Source of the DNA: Prosthecobacter dejongeii
GTDB lineage: Bacteria > Verrucomicrobiota > Verrucomicrobiia > Verrucomicrobiales > Verrucomicrobiaceae
Length of the DNA stretch: 64,000 nucleotides
Assembly: GCF_014203045.1 (NCBI RefSeq)
Contig: NZ_JACHIF010000005.1
Span: 62,001 to 126,000, forward strand
Reading direction: 5' to 3'
How positions within the stretch are numbered: the stretch's first letter is position 1; the number at the start of each line of letters is the position of its first letter. Shown piece after piece: positions 42,853 to 50,613 of the stretch. The notes under the pieces are model-generated. The model saw only the letters and a program-made list of their open reading frames with translations, was not told the DNA's origin and made no database searches. The position numbers and the translations under genes are program-made.

Positions 42853-45720
42853 ATGCCTGAACTGCCCAAGACCTACACGCCGAGCGAAGCCGAAGAACGC
42901 TGGTACCAGCGCTGGCTGGACGACAAGTGCTTTGAAGCCGACCCGGCCCGCGTCAGCGAAAAACGTCCGGCTTACTCCATCGTCATTCCGCCGCCGAACG
43001 TCACGGGCATCCTCACCCTGGGCCACGTGCTGAATAACACCATTCAGGACATCCTCTGCCGCCGCGCCCGCATGCTGGGCAAGGAAGTGCTGTGGCTTCC
43101 CGGCACGGACCACGCCGGCATCGCCACCCAGAACGTGGTGGAAAAGACCCTCAAGAAGCAGGGTGTGATCAAGCATCGCGACGACCTGGGCCGCGAGAAG
43201 CTGGTGGAAAAAATCTGGGAGTGGAAGGACAAGCACGGCGGCATCATCATCCAGCAGCTCAAGAAACTGGGCGCGTCCTGCGACTGGAGCCGCGAGCGTT
43301 TCACCTTCGATGAAGACTACAACCGCTGCGTGATGCAGGTGTTTGTGGACCTTTATAAAAAAGGCCACATCTACCGTGGCAAACGCATGGTGAACTGGTG
43401 CCCCTCCTCCCTCACCGCGCTGAGCGATGAGGAAGTGGAGATGAAGCAGCAGAACGGCTTCATGTATCATTTCAAGGTGCAGGTGGTGGAGGAGCCGGAT
43501 ACCTGGCTGACCATCGCGACCACGCGACCTGAAACGATTCCTGGCGACACCGCCGTGGCCGTGAACCCGAACGATGAGCGCTACAAGCACCTCATCGGCA
43601 AACACATCCGCCGCCCGCTGCCGCTGGAAAACCAGGCTGCCATCCCGATCGTAGGGGATGAGCACGTGGATTTCGAATTCGGCACCGGCGTGCTGAAGGT
43701 GACCCCGGCGCATGACAAGGCTGACTTTGAGATCGGCCAGCGTCACAACCTGGAGATCATTGATGTGCTGCATCCGAATGCCGTACTCAATGACCTCGCA
43801 GGCGTGGACCTCGCCGGACTGGATCGCTTCGAAGGCCGCAAGAAAGCCGTCGAGCTGCTGAAGGAAATGGAGGCCCTCATCAAAGAGGAGCCGCATCAGA
43901 ACAACGTCGGTTATTCCGAGCGTGCCGGCGTGCCCATCGAGCCTCGCCTCAGCGAGCAGTGGTTCCTCAAATACCCAAGCGTGCAGGCCTCCCAGGACGT
44001 GGTGGCCCAGGGCGAGATGAAGTTTTATCCCGACCGCTGGGCCAAGGTGTACGACCATTGGATGGGCGGCCTACAGGACTGGTGCATCAGCCGTCAGGTG
44101 TGGTGGGGCCATCGCGTGCCGGTGTGGTATCGCGATGAAGAAGTCTATTGTGGTGTGGATGCGCCAGAGGGCGAAGGTTGGACCCAAGACCCCGACGTGC
44201 TCGATACTTGGTTCTCCTCCTGGCTGTGGCCGTTTGCCACCATGGGCTGGCCTAACAAGACGGATGACCTGAAGGCCTTCTACCCGACCACCGATCTGGT
44301 GACCGGACCGGACATCATCTTCTTCTGGGTGGCCCGCATGATCATGGCGGGGTATGAATACATGGGTGAGATGCCGTTCAAAAACGTGTACTTCACCGGC
44401 ATCATTCGAGATAAAAATGGGGCAAAGATGTCCAAAAGTTTGGGCAATTCGCCCGACCCCATTGCATTGATCAATGGCTACAGCGCAGATGCTCTCCGAT
44501 TCGGGATGATGCGTTCCACGCCGCTAGGCCAAGATATGATCTTTGAAGATCGTGAATTTGACAAATACGGAAAAGAAAAGCGTTACGATTTCGAGGCCAA
44601 TCCTCTGAGTCCGGGGCGGTTCCCTCAAATTGAGCTGGGCCGCAACTTCTGCACAAAGCTGTGGAACGCTGCCCGCTTCCGTCAGATGCAGTCCGGCGTA
44701 GAAGCGACGCCCTCGTCGCTTGATCCGGTGAACGAGGCGCCCTCGCCTCGCCGCTTCGACCGCGAACTGGAAATCAATCCCGCCCTGCTCTCCAGCGACG
44801 ACAAGTGGATCCTGCTGCGTCTGAACGCGGCGATTGCCGAAGTCACCACCGCTCTGGATGAATACCGTTTCAGTGACGCCACGGCCACGCTCTACCGCTT
44901 CTTCTGGAGCGAGTACTGTGACTGGTATGTGGAGGCCTCCAAGGCGGTGCTGCAAGGGGGTGCTGGGAAAGAAAGCGGCGAGGGCGCCGCTGACACCGGA
45001 TTAAGCGACGGGGGCGTCGCTTCTACGGCTGAAGGCGTCGCTTCGACGCGCCGGGAGAACACCCTGGCGGTGATTGACTTCGTGTTGGGCCACACCCTGC
45101 GCCTGTTCCATCCCTTCCTACCTTTCATCACGGAAGAGCTGTGGCACGGCATGGGCTTCAATGAAGACCTGCCGGAAAACCAGGGCGGCAAGAGCATCAT
45201 GTTCGCGCCTTGGCCGAAGCCCCTGGACGCCGATGAACTCGCCTACTTTGGCATCCTGCCGGAAGACGAAAAAGCGGCTAACGAAAAGTATGAAGCCGTC
45301 AATCTAGGCCGTGGCCTGAAGAGCAGCTTCAACATCACCAAGAAGGTGCGCTTCGTCCTCAAGCCGAACCAGGAACTACCTGCGCATGAGATCGAAGTGC
45401 TGCGCATCCTGCTCAATGCGGAGCCGCTGGATGTGGATGCCAACTACGCTGCGCCGAAAGGCACGCCTAGCGCGCTCACCCCGCTGGGCACCATCTACCT
45501 GCCGCTCGATGGCCTCATTGACGTGGACGCCGAACGCGCCCGCATCACCAAGGAACTCGACAAAACCAATGCCGAACTCCAGAAGGTTTGCGCCAAACTG
45601 GCGGATGAAAACTTCACCGCCAAAGTCCCGCAGAAAGTGCTGGATGAGCACCAGCAGCGGAAAGCCGACTGGAAAGAGAAGAAGGCCAAGCTCGAAGAGA
45701 TGATGAGCGCGCTCGGCTGA
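42853..45720 (+). CDS. valS: Valine--tRNA ligase with two REP-derived in-frame insertions
   Basis: A 955-residue class I aminoacyl-tRNA synthetase that charges tRNA-Val. The ATP motif PPPNVTGILTLGHVLNNT is at about 45-62, the editing domain contains TIATTRPETIPGDTAVAV, and KMSKS is at about 525-529. The C-terminus has the ValRS coiled coil (ARITKELDKTNAELQKVCAK). Residues about 616-640 (between KLWNAARFRQMQ and DDKWILLRLN) and about 705-735 (before RRENTLAVIDFVLGH) are encoded by GTAG-type REP sequence in opposite orientations. Both sit where other ValRS proteins have variable loops, so the enzyme should still work. Start 42853 follows the REP at 42727-42780. Confidence 0.95.
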   Translation: MPELPKTYTPSEAEERWYQRWLDDKCFEADPARVSEKRPAYSIVIPPPNVTGILTLGHVLNNTIQDILCRRARMLGKEVLWLPGTDHAGIATQNVVEKTLKKQGVIKHRDDLGREKLVEKIWEWKDKHGGIIIQQLKKLGASCDWSRERFTFDEDYNRCVMQVFVDLYKKGHIYRGKRMVNWCPSSLTALSDEEVEMKQQNGFMYHFKVQVVEEPDTWLTIATTRPETIPGDTAVAVNPNDERYKHLIGKHIRRPLPLENQAAIPIVGDEHVDFEFGTGVLKVTPAHDKADFEIGQRHNLEIIDVLHPNAVLNDLAGVDLAGLDRFEGRKKAVELLKEMEALIKEEPHQNNVGYSERAGVPIEPRLSEQWFLKYPSVQASQDVVAQGEMKFYPDRWAKVYDHWMGGLQDWCISRQVWWGHRVPVWYRDEEVYCGVDAPEGEGWTQDPDVLDTWFSSWLWPFATMGWPNKTDDLKAFYPTTDLVTGPDIIFFWVARMIMAGYEYMGEMPFKNVYFTGIIRDKNGAKMSKSLGNSPDPIALINGYSADALRFGMMRSTPLGQDMIFEDREFDKYGKEKRYDFEANPLSPGRFPQIELGRNFCTKLWNAARFRQMQSGVEATPSSLDPVNEAPSPRRFDRELEINPALLSSDDKWILLRLNAAIAEVTTALDEYRFSDATATLYRFFWSEYCDWYVEASKAVLQGGAGKESGEGAADTGLSDGGVASTAEGVASTRRENTLAVIDFVLGHTLRLFHPFLPFITEELWHGMGFNEDLPENQGGKSIMFAPWPKPLDADELAYFGILPEDEKAANEKYEAVNLGRGLKSSFNITKKVRFVLKPNQELPAHEIEVLRILLNAEPLDVDANYAAPKGTPSALTPLGTIYLPLDGLIDVDAERARITKELDKTNAELQKVCAKLADENFTAKVPQKVLDEHQQRKADWKEKKAKLEEMMSALG
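44698..44757 (+). repeat. GTAG-type REP pair inside valS, copy 1
   Basis: GTAG (44698-44701), then AAGCGACG-CCCT-CGTCGCTT (perfect 8-bp stem, 44702-44721), a GATCCGGTG spacer and GAGGCG-CCCT-CGCCTC (44734-44749). The layout of GTAG plus hairpin is the accepted REP signature. It is in frame with valS. Confidence 0.88.
44974..45047 (-). repeat. GTAG-type REP cluster inside valS, copy 2 (inverted)
   Basis: On the plus strand: AGCGGCG-AGGG-CGCCGCT (44974-44991), spacer CACCGGATT, AAGCGACG-GGGG-CGTCGCTT-CTAC (45003-45026), and a further half REP ending CGTCGCTT (45036-45043). The reverse complement matches copy 1 with only a few changes, so the same unit was inserted twice in opposite orientations. 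Confidence 0.88.
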
Positions 45721-45724
45721 CGTG

Positions 45725-45905
45725 GTGAGCGTCAAGAGGTCAAGAGGTCAAAAGTGACGGGAACCCCGCTCTTCCTCTTGACCTTCCCTTGACCAGCAAA
45801 GCCTTGACTCCTTGACTCCTTGACTCCTTGCCCTCCGTCTCCATACCCAAGTAACCTCTCCTGACCCTTTCTTGACGGTAAAGCCTTGACCTCTTGACCT
45901 CCCCC
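45725..45905. repeat. CTTGAC/GTCAAG-rich repeat tract between valS and ridA
   Basis: GTCAAGAG repeated at 45729-45749, CTTGACTC in three tandem units near 45800-45828, and TTGACCTCTTGACC near 45887-45900 that is the inverted copy of the first block. The 222-bp gap holds no gene. The outer blocks could pair in RNA. Not a CRISPR array: there are no constant repeats with unique spacers. Confidence 0.6.
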
Positions 45906-45942
45906 CAAGCCTGCCTCATCTCGCACCCTCACTCATCCCACC

Positions 45943-46383
45943 ATGTCCTACCAAAAAAACGCCGAAGCCCAGGGAATCGTCTTTGAAAAGCAGACCCCGG
46001 GTTACCTCAATCTCTGCATCAAGTCTGGCAATCAGCTCCTCACCTCCGGCCACGTCAGTGACCTCAAGGGCAAGCTGGGCGATGGCACCACGGTGGATGC
46101 CGGTTATCAGGCCGCCCGCAACTGCGTGGAGAAGATCCTGAAATCCGTCTGGAACACTCACGGCACACTGGATGGTCTGCGCGTGATCAAAGTGCTAGGC
46201 TGTGTGAACTCCACCCAAGACTTCACAGATCAGCACCTAGTTATCAATGGAGCCTCCGATCTGCTGCACGTGATCTTTGGCAAAGACGGCGATGGTTATC
46301 ATGCCCGCAGCGCTCTGGGTTTTGCCCAACTTCCTACCGGGGCCGCCGTGGAAGTGGAGGCCATCTTTGAGATTGTGGCCTAG
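45943..46383 (+). CDS. RidA (YjgF/YER057c/UK114) family protein
   Basis: A 146-residue protein close to the family length of 130-150. Sentences NQLLTSGHVSDLKGKLGDG, AARNCVEKILKSVW, VIKVLGCVNSTQDFTDQHLV and HARSALGFAQLPTGAAVEVEAIFE are typical. The R in HARSALG is the residue that binds the substrate carboxylate in active RidA deaminases, which remove reactive enamine/imine intermediates of amino acid metabolism. It belongs to the subgroup with a longer insert, so exact activity is uncertain. Confidence 0.9.
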   Translation: MSYQKNAEAQGIVFEKQTPGYLNLCIKSGNQLLTSGHVSDLKGKLGDGTTVDAGYQAARNCVEKILKSVWNTHGTLDGLRVIKVLGCVNSTQDFTDQHLVINGASDLLHVIFGKDGDGYHARSALGFAQLPTGAAVEVEAIFEIVA

Positions 46384-46403
46384 CTGTTAAAACATCCTAC
46401 ACT

Positions 46404-46494
46404 GATTTCCAAAAATCGGCGGCGGGGTGGGCCGATTGGCGGTCGCCTCAAGCGGTCCTTGGCTGTTATCCTCAAAATAGCAGCCCACGCGCTC
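46404..46494 (+). repeat. Dispersed intergenic hairpin repeat, copy 2
   Basis: Second copy of the element at 10008-10103. It keeps GATTTCCAAAAATC, GGCGGCGGGGTGGGCCGATTGGCGG, the TTGGCTGTTATC block and ATAGCAGCC. The stem GCTGTTAT (46462-46469) / ATAGCAGC (46477-46484) is preserved. As for copy 1 it lies between convergent genes (ridA and the cytochrome gene). Confidence 0.75.
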
Positions 46495-46542
46495 ACATGA
46501 GCGTGCTTCTTTGGAATAGAAGTTGGTTAGGCTCGGGGCCTG

Positions 46543-46965
46543 CTACTTTGCGGGCGGCTTGATGAGGCCTTGCTGTTTTTTCGCCTCGGCTTCCAGCTTG
46601 GCCTCACTGGCGTAGGGATTTGGCGGCATGAGCGTGGCGGGGATGGGGGCACGCCGATAGTTGGCGGTATCGCCCGGGCCGTAGTGGGTGGCCAGGTATT
46701 GGACGATCTTTTTTTCCACGTCGGGCTCCAGTTTCCACAGGCCGCCATTGGTCTGCATCCAAGTGAGGACGGAGGTCCAGTTGGCCTCAGTGGCTTTTTG
46801 GCGGAGGAAGGTCTGGGAGGAATGGCAGATGATGCAGTGGTTCCGCACGATCTCCCAGTCTGGGGCTATCTTCATGCCGGTGACGGGATCAAGGGGCACG
46901 TCTTCCGCCTGCAAAGCGGGGAGGCAAAGCAGGGCAAGGGCGAGGCTGCGGAAGAAAGGGCTCAT
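46543..46965 (-). CDS. Secreted monoheme cytochrome c (SorB-like)
   Basis: A 140-residue protein with signal peptide (LALALLCLPALQA) and a single CIICH heme motif in RNHCIICHSSQTFLRQK. A methionine in PATLMPPNPYAS is a candidate axial ligand. It starts two bases after the sulfite-oxidase-like gene ends, so the two are one operon; the probable role is electron acceptor of that molybdoenzyme in the periplasm. Confidence 0.8.
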   Translation of the reverse strand: MSPFFRSLALALLCLPALQAEDVPLDPVTGMKIAPDWEIVRNHCIICHSSQTFLRQKATEANWTSVLTWMQTNGGLWKLEPDVEKKIVQYLATHYGPGDTANYRRAPIPATLMPPNPYASEAKLEAEAKKQQGLIKPPAK

Positions 46966-46967
46966 GG

Positions 46968-48284
46968 TTAGACGGCCTGGATGGCAACCCTGTGGCAGGT
47001 GTTGTTGAGATAACCTTCCGGGTTCCAGCCGGGCAGGACCATGGGCTGGCTGCGGCCCTGGCTATCGGTGGCGCGGGCCCAGATCTCATAGTAGCCTTTT
47101 TGGGGCAGTTTTAGCTCTGCCTTCCAGTGCTGCCAGGCGTAGCGATTGCTCGCGGCACGCAGATCGGCCTCATGCCAGGTGATGCCAAAATCCACAGAGA
47201 CATGCACCTCGCTGATGTCGCCCTCGCCCGTCCAGGCATGACCACGGATGCTGAGGAAGTCCCCCGTGGGGTGGGTGCTGCCGGACTTGGGGAAGGTGAC
47301 CAGGGACTTCACGGGCATGGCAGCGATGATGTCCATGTCTTCGGCAGGCACCTTGGTGCCGGGGGCCACGGGATAACGCGGCATGCGGTAGGAGTGGCCC
47401 TTCATCTTTTCCCCATCATGCTCGCGGTCGCGGATGACGATGCGCTTCACCCATTTGCCACAGGTGGAGGCCGCCCAGCCGCCGAACATCAGCCGCAGCG
47501 GGTGGCCGTTTTCCAGCGGCAGATCTTCGCCGTTCATGGCGAAGACCAGGAGGGACTCATCCTCCAGTGCTTTTTTGATGGGGACACCGCGAGAGATGGC
47601 GGCCTTTTGGATGTCACCCGAGAGATGCAAATCGGCCCCGTAGTAGCCGATGTAAACGGCGTCGGGCTTGATGCCAGCGTGCTCCAGGACATCGCGCAGG
47701 CGAACGCCCGTCCAGGTGGGGCAGCCGACTCCGCCGGTGGTCCATTGATTGCCCGTGGCGGGAGGATTGAATTCACTGCGGCCATTGCCCGCGCACTCCA
47801 GCACCATTTGCAGGGTGTGATGTGGGAACTTTTCCTTCAGCTCTTTCAGGGTGAGCGTGACTGGTTTCACGCAGCTTTCGCCAGCGATTTCCAAGGTCCA
47901 TGTTTCCGGGTTCAGTAGCTCAGGGGCCGGGGCCAGTCCGTTGTTGCGGACGAAGAGGTACTTGGCCGGGGTGATCTCGTCATCCAGCAGGTGGGCGGGT
48001 GTTTCGGCCACGAGGGGGCGATTATTAAAGACCGAAAGAGCTTCTTTGCCTGGGATGGGCTGGGGAGCTGCGTTTTGAGCCAGCGCAGCAGGGACGAGCC
48101 CAGCAGGCATTTGATCGCCAAACACGATTTCGGCCCCAAGAGCGGCGGTCATGGAGGCCAGGCTGAGACGGCTCATGAATCCACGGCGATTCAGCGAGGC
48201 AGCAGGCTGCTCTGCGGGTGCCGCACGGGGATGCGGGCGCGGGCCCTTGAGGGGGAGGAGCGGCTGAGGGGCGGGAAAATCCAT
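46968..48284 (-). CDS. Periplasmic molybdopterin sulfite dehydrogenase-like protein (SorA/SoxC-like)
   Basis: A 438-residue exported protein. A long N-terminus leads to a twin-arginine motif (NRRGFMSRLSLA, 32-43), as expected for a cofactor-loaded molybdoenzyme. The sulfite oxidase fold shows the molybdenum-ligating cysteine C164 in VLECAGNGRSEF, LRLMFGGWAASTCGKWVKRI, and a C-terminal immunoglobulin-like dimerisation domain (AWTGEGDISEVHVSVDFGITW). With the cytochrome c gene two bases downstream it resembles SorAB, which oxidises sulfite to sulfate. Sulfite could come from the nearby sulfatase-type metabolism, but that link is inference. Confidence 0.85.
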   Translation of the reverse strand: MDFPAPQPLLPLKGPRPHPRAAPAEQPAASLNRRGFMSRLSLASMTAALGAEIVFGDQMPAGLVPAALAQNAAPQPIPGKEALSVFNNRPLVAETPAHLLDDEITPAKYLFVRNNGLAPAPELLNPETWTLEIAGESCVKPVTLTLKELKEKFPHHTLQMVLECAGNGRSEFNPPATGNQWTTGGVGCPTWTGVRLRDVLEHAGIKPDAVYIGYYGADLHLSGDIQKAAISRGVPIKKALEDESLLVFAMNGEDLPLENGHPLRLMFGGWAASTCGKWVKRIVIRDREHDGEKMKGHSYRMPRYPVAPGTKVPAEDMDIIAAMPVKSLVTFPKSGSTHPTGDFLSIRGHAWTGEGDISEVHVSVDFGITWHEADLRAASNRYAWQHWKAELKLPQKGYYEIWARATDSQGRSQPMVLPGWNPEGYLNNTCHRVAIQAV

Positions 48285-48412
48285 GGGAATAAAACGTCGC
48301 CAGAGGTCTGTTTTTCAATGGGAAGATGGAGGAAGTTTGTGGGGACCCGAAGTCTGGGGCAGGGGATATTTTTCCTCTGTCGCTTTGGCTGCGGATGATG
48401 CACTGTTTTCCC

Positions 48413-49858
48413 ATGCGCATTGTTTTGGCTCCTTGCATCTACTTGGCCGCAGGCCTCAGCCTCCAGGCAGCCAGCCCGGTGGCCGCACCCGCCCCTGCCG
48501 CTCCAACGCCCCCCAAGCCTGCCGCCACCACCCCAGCCGCTCCTAAAAAGGAGGACGCGCCCGCGAAAGCTGCCGCCGTGCCGCCGCCCACCCCAGCGCC
48601 CAAACCGCCGCCGCAGGATGCCTACCGGCAGATGGAGTTGCTCACTCGGGCCATGGAAACCATCCGCCAGAGTTATGTGGATGAGTCCAAAATCACCTAT
48701 GAGGAACTGGTGGAAGGTGCGTTGGAAGGCATGTTGCGCCGCCTGGATCCGCATTGCGAATACATGGGCCGCAGCCTCTTTGAGGACATGCAGCGGGAGC
48801 AGAGCGATACCTCAGAAGGTGTGGGCATCACCGTTTCCCTGCGGGACGGCACATTGACGATCATCACCGTGCGCGATGACGGCCCCGCCGCCCGTGCCGG
48901 GGTGCTGGCCGGGGACCAGATGGTGCGCATCGGCGAGGTGCTGACGGACAGTGTGGGTGTGGCCGAGGCGGTGCAACTCCTGCAAGGCAAGGCCGGCGAA
49001 AGCATGAAGCTCACCGTGCGCCGCCCTGGCACGCGGCAGTTTCTGGAGTTCAGTCTGGTGCGTGAAACGCTCATCGAGACCTCCGTCCATGATGCCATGC
49101 TGCTGGTGCCAAAACTGGCGGGTGATTACAAGGTGGGCTATGCGCGCATTTCACAATACACTCAATCCACCACGCGGGATTTGAGCGAGGCATTGGATGA
49201 ACTGGAAAAGGCAGGCATGCAGGCCTTTGTGCTGGATCTGCGTAACAATCCCGGTGGCCTGCTGGACAGTGCCGTGGCGGTGTGTGGCGAATTCCTGCCC
49301 GAAGGCACGGTGGTGGTGACGACGGAGGGGCGCATCGCTTCCCAAAATCCGCCGCCTTACCGCACGCCCTCACGCGATGGTAAAAAGCCGCGCCGCTACC
49401 CCATCGCGGTGCTGATCAATCACGGCAGCGCCAGCGCGGCGGAGATCACCGCCGGTGCTTTGCAGGATCTGAAACGCGCCATCGTGGTGGGCACCACCAG
49501 CTTCGGCAAAGGCTCCGTCCAGAGCATCCTGCCCATGAAAAACGGGGCTGCCATGCGCCTCACCACGGCCAAGTATTACACGCCGAGCCATCGCACCATC
49601 CATGAACATGGGGTGGAGCCTAACATTGTCTCTGTTCTCACCACCGATGAAGAAATGAAGGTGGCCAAGTGGCGCAATAACCACGGCACGGGTGAGGCGG
49701 CGGCCATCGAGATCGCCAATCTGGGCGACCGCCAACTGGAGCGCGCGGTGGATGCGCTGAAGGGCGTGCTTGTGTTTGATTCCTTTCAGGCCAAGGCCAA
49801 ACCCGTGGCCCCGCCGGATGTGCCGCGTGCCCTGCCAGCCAAGGAAGATGCGCCTTAA
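48413..49858 (+). CDS. S41 family C-terminal processing peptidase
   Basis: A 481-residue exported protease with signal peptide (MRIVLAPCIYLAAGLSLQAA) and a Pro/Ala/Lys linker to about residue 68. The PDZ domain (about 130-210) has EGVGITVSLRDGTLTI and GPAARAGVLAGDQMVRIG. The protease core holds LRNNPGGLLDSAVAVCGEFL and the Ser/Lys dyad S339 (NHGSASAAEI) and K366 (TSFGKGSVQ). Start 48413 is chosen because upstream codons do not continue the signal peptide. It trims or degrades periplasmic proteins. Confidence 0.92.
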   Translation: MRIVLAPCIYLAAGLSLQAASPVAAPAPAAPTPPKPAATTPAAPKKEDAPAKAAAVPPPTPAPKPPPQDAYRQMELLTRAMETIRQSYVDESKITYEELVEGALEGMLRRLDPHCEYMGRSLFEDMQREQSDTSEGVGITVSLRDGTLTIITVRDDGPAARAGVLAGDQMVRIGEVLTDSVGVAEAVQLLQGKAGESMKLTVRRPGTRQFLEFSLVRETLIETSVHDAMLLVPKLAGDYKVGYARISQYTQSTTRDLSEALDELEKAGMQAFVLDLRNNPGGLLDSAVAVCGEFLPEGTVVVTTEGRIASQNPPPYRTPSRDGKKPRRYPIAVLINHGSASAAEITAGALQDLKRAIVVGTTSFGKGSVQSILPMKNGAAMRLTTAKYYTPSHRTIHEHGVEPNIVSVLTTDEEMKVAKWRNNHGTGEAAAIEIANLGDRQLERAVDALKGVLVFDSFQAKAKPVAPPDVPRALPAKEDAP

Positions 49859-49870
49859 AGCTTCGCTCAC

Positions 49871-50554
49871 GTGTCTTTCCAAGATCCGGCTCCCCGCGCT
49901 TCCCCCATCGCCCTCATCACGGGTGGTGAGGGCGATTTGGCCAAGGCCATGCGTACGGAACTGGAGGCTCAGGGGTGGCTAGTGCATGTGCCGAGCCGCA
50001 TGAAAATGGATGTGACGGACAAGTCCCAGGTGCAGGCCGTCATGGGCGCGCTGCCACGCCTGGACCTGCTCATTCACAATGCTGGTTTTTTGCGAGATGC
50101 CAGCCTGCTGAAGATGACGGAGAGTGACTTTCATGAGGTGCTGCAGGTGCATCTCAAAGGGGCATTTCTCACGGCGCAAGCGGCTCTCAAAATCATGGTC
50201 AAGCAGCGTCACGGACACATCGTGACGATCGGTTCCTTCAGCGCCTTATCGGCTCCAGCAGGGCAGGCGAACTATGCGGCAGCCAAGGCGGGCTTGATCG
50301 CGCTGACGCAAAGCTTAGCGGCGGAATACGGGCCGAGAAACATCCGCGCTAACTGCGTGCTGCCGGGTTTTCTGGAAACGAAAATGAGCCAACCTCTGCT
50401 AGAGAAACAGCGTCCACAGATCAAGGCCGCGCATGCCCTGGGACGGCTCAACACCCCGCAGGAGGCTGCACGTTTCATCGCCTTTCTGCACACCATGGAA
50501 AACGTCAGCGGTCAGGTGTTTCAGCTGGATAGTCGGGTGCATCGTTGGGTTTAA
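49871..50554 (+). CDS. Short-chain dehydrogenase/reductase (FabG-like)
   Basis: A 227-residue Rossmann-fold oxidoreductase starting at a GTG 12 bp after the protease gene, probably co-transcribed. The cofactor motif is ALITGGEGDLAKAM, NAG is in LLIHNAGFLRDAS, the catalytic serine is in GSFSALS and Y-x-x-x-K in ANYAAAKAGLIALTQSLA. NADPH- or NADH-dependent carbonyl reduction is expected; substrate unknown. The glycine pattern G-G-E-G-D-L is slightly unusual. Confidence 0.85.
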   Translation: MSFQDPAPRASPIALITGGEGDLAKAMRTELEAQGWLVHVPSRMKMDVTDKSQVQAVMGALPRLDLLIHNAGFLRDASLLKMTESDFHEVLQVHLKGAFLTAQAALKIMVKQRHGHIVTIGSFSALSAPAGQANYAAAKAGLIALTQSLAAEYGPRNIRANCVLPGFLETKMSQPLLEKQRPQIKAAHALGRLNTPQEAARFIAFLHTMENVSGQVFQLDSRVHRWV

Positions 50555-50613
50555 AAAGTCAGTCGGTGAAGTTCCTGCAAGCCCTGCGGTTTTGCGTCGT
50601 TGATGTGCGTTCC

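Noticed and set aside
42667..44058. 463-codon minus-strand frame over valS
   Set aside because: Shadow of valS. It was useful only because its REP-encoded stretch shows the same peptide as the hsp70 segment.
45800..45830. Tandem CTTGACTC units as a CRISPR array
   Set aside because: Units are eight bases with no spacers and no cas genes are present.
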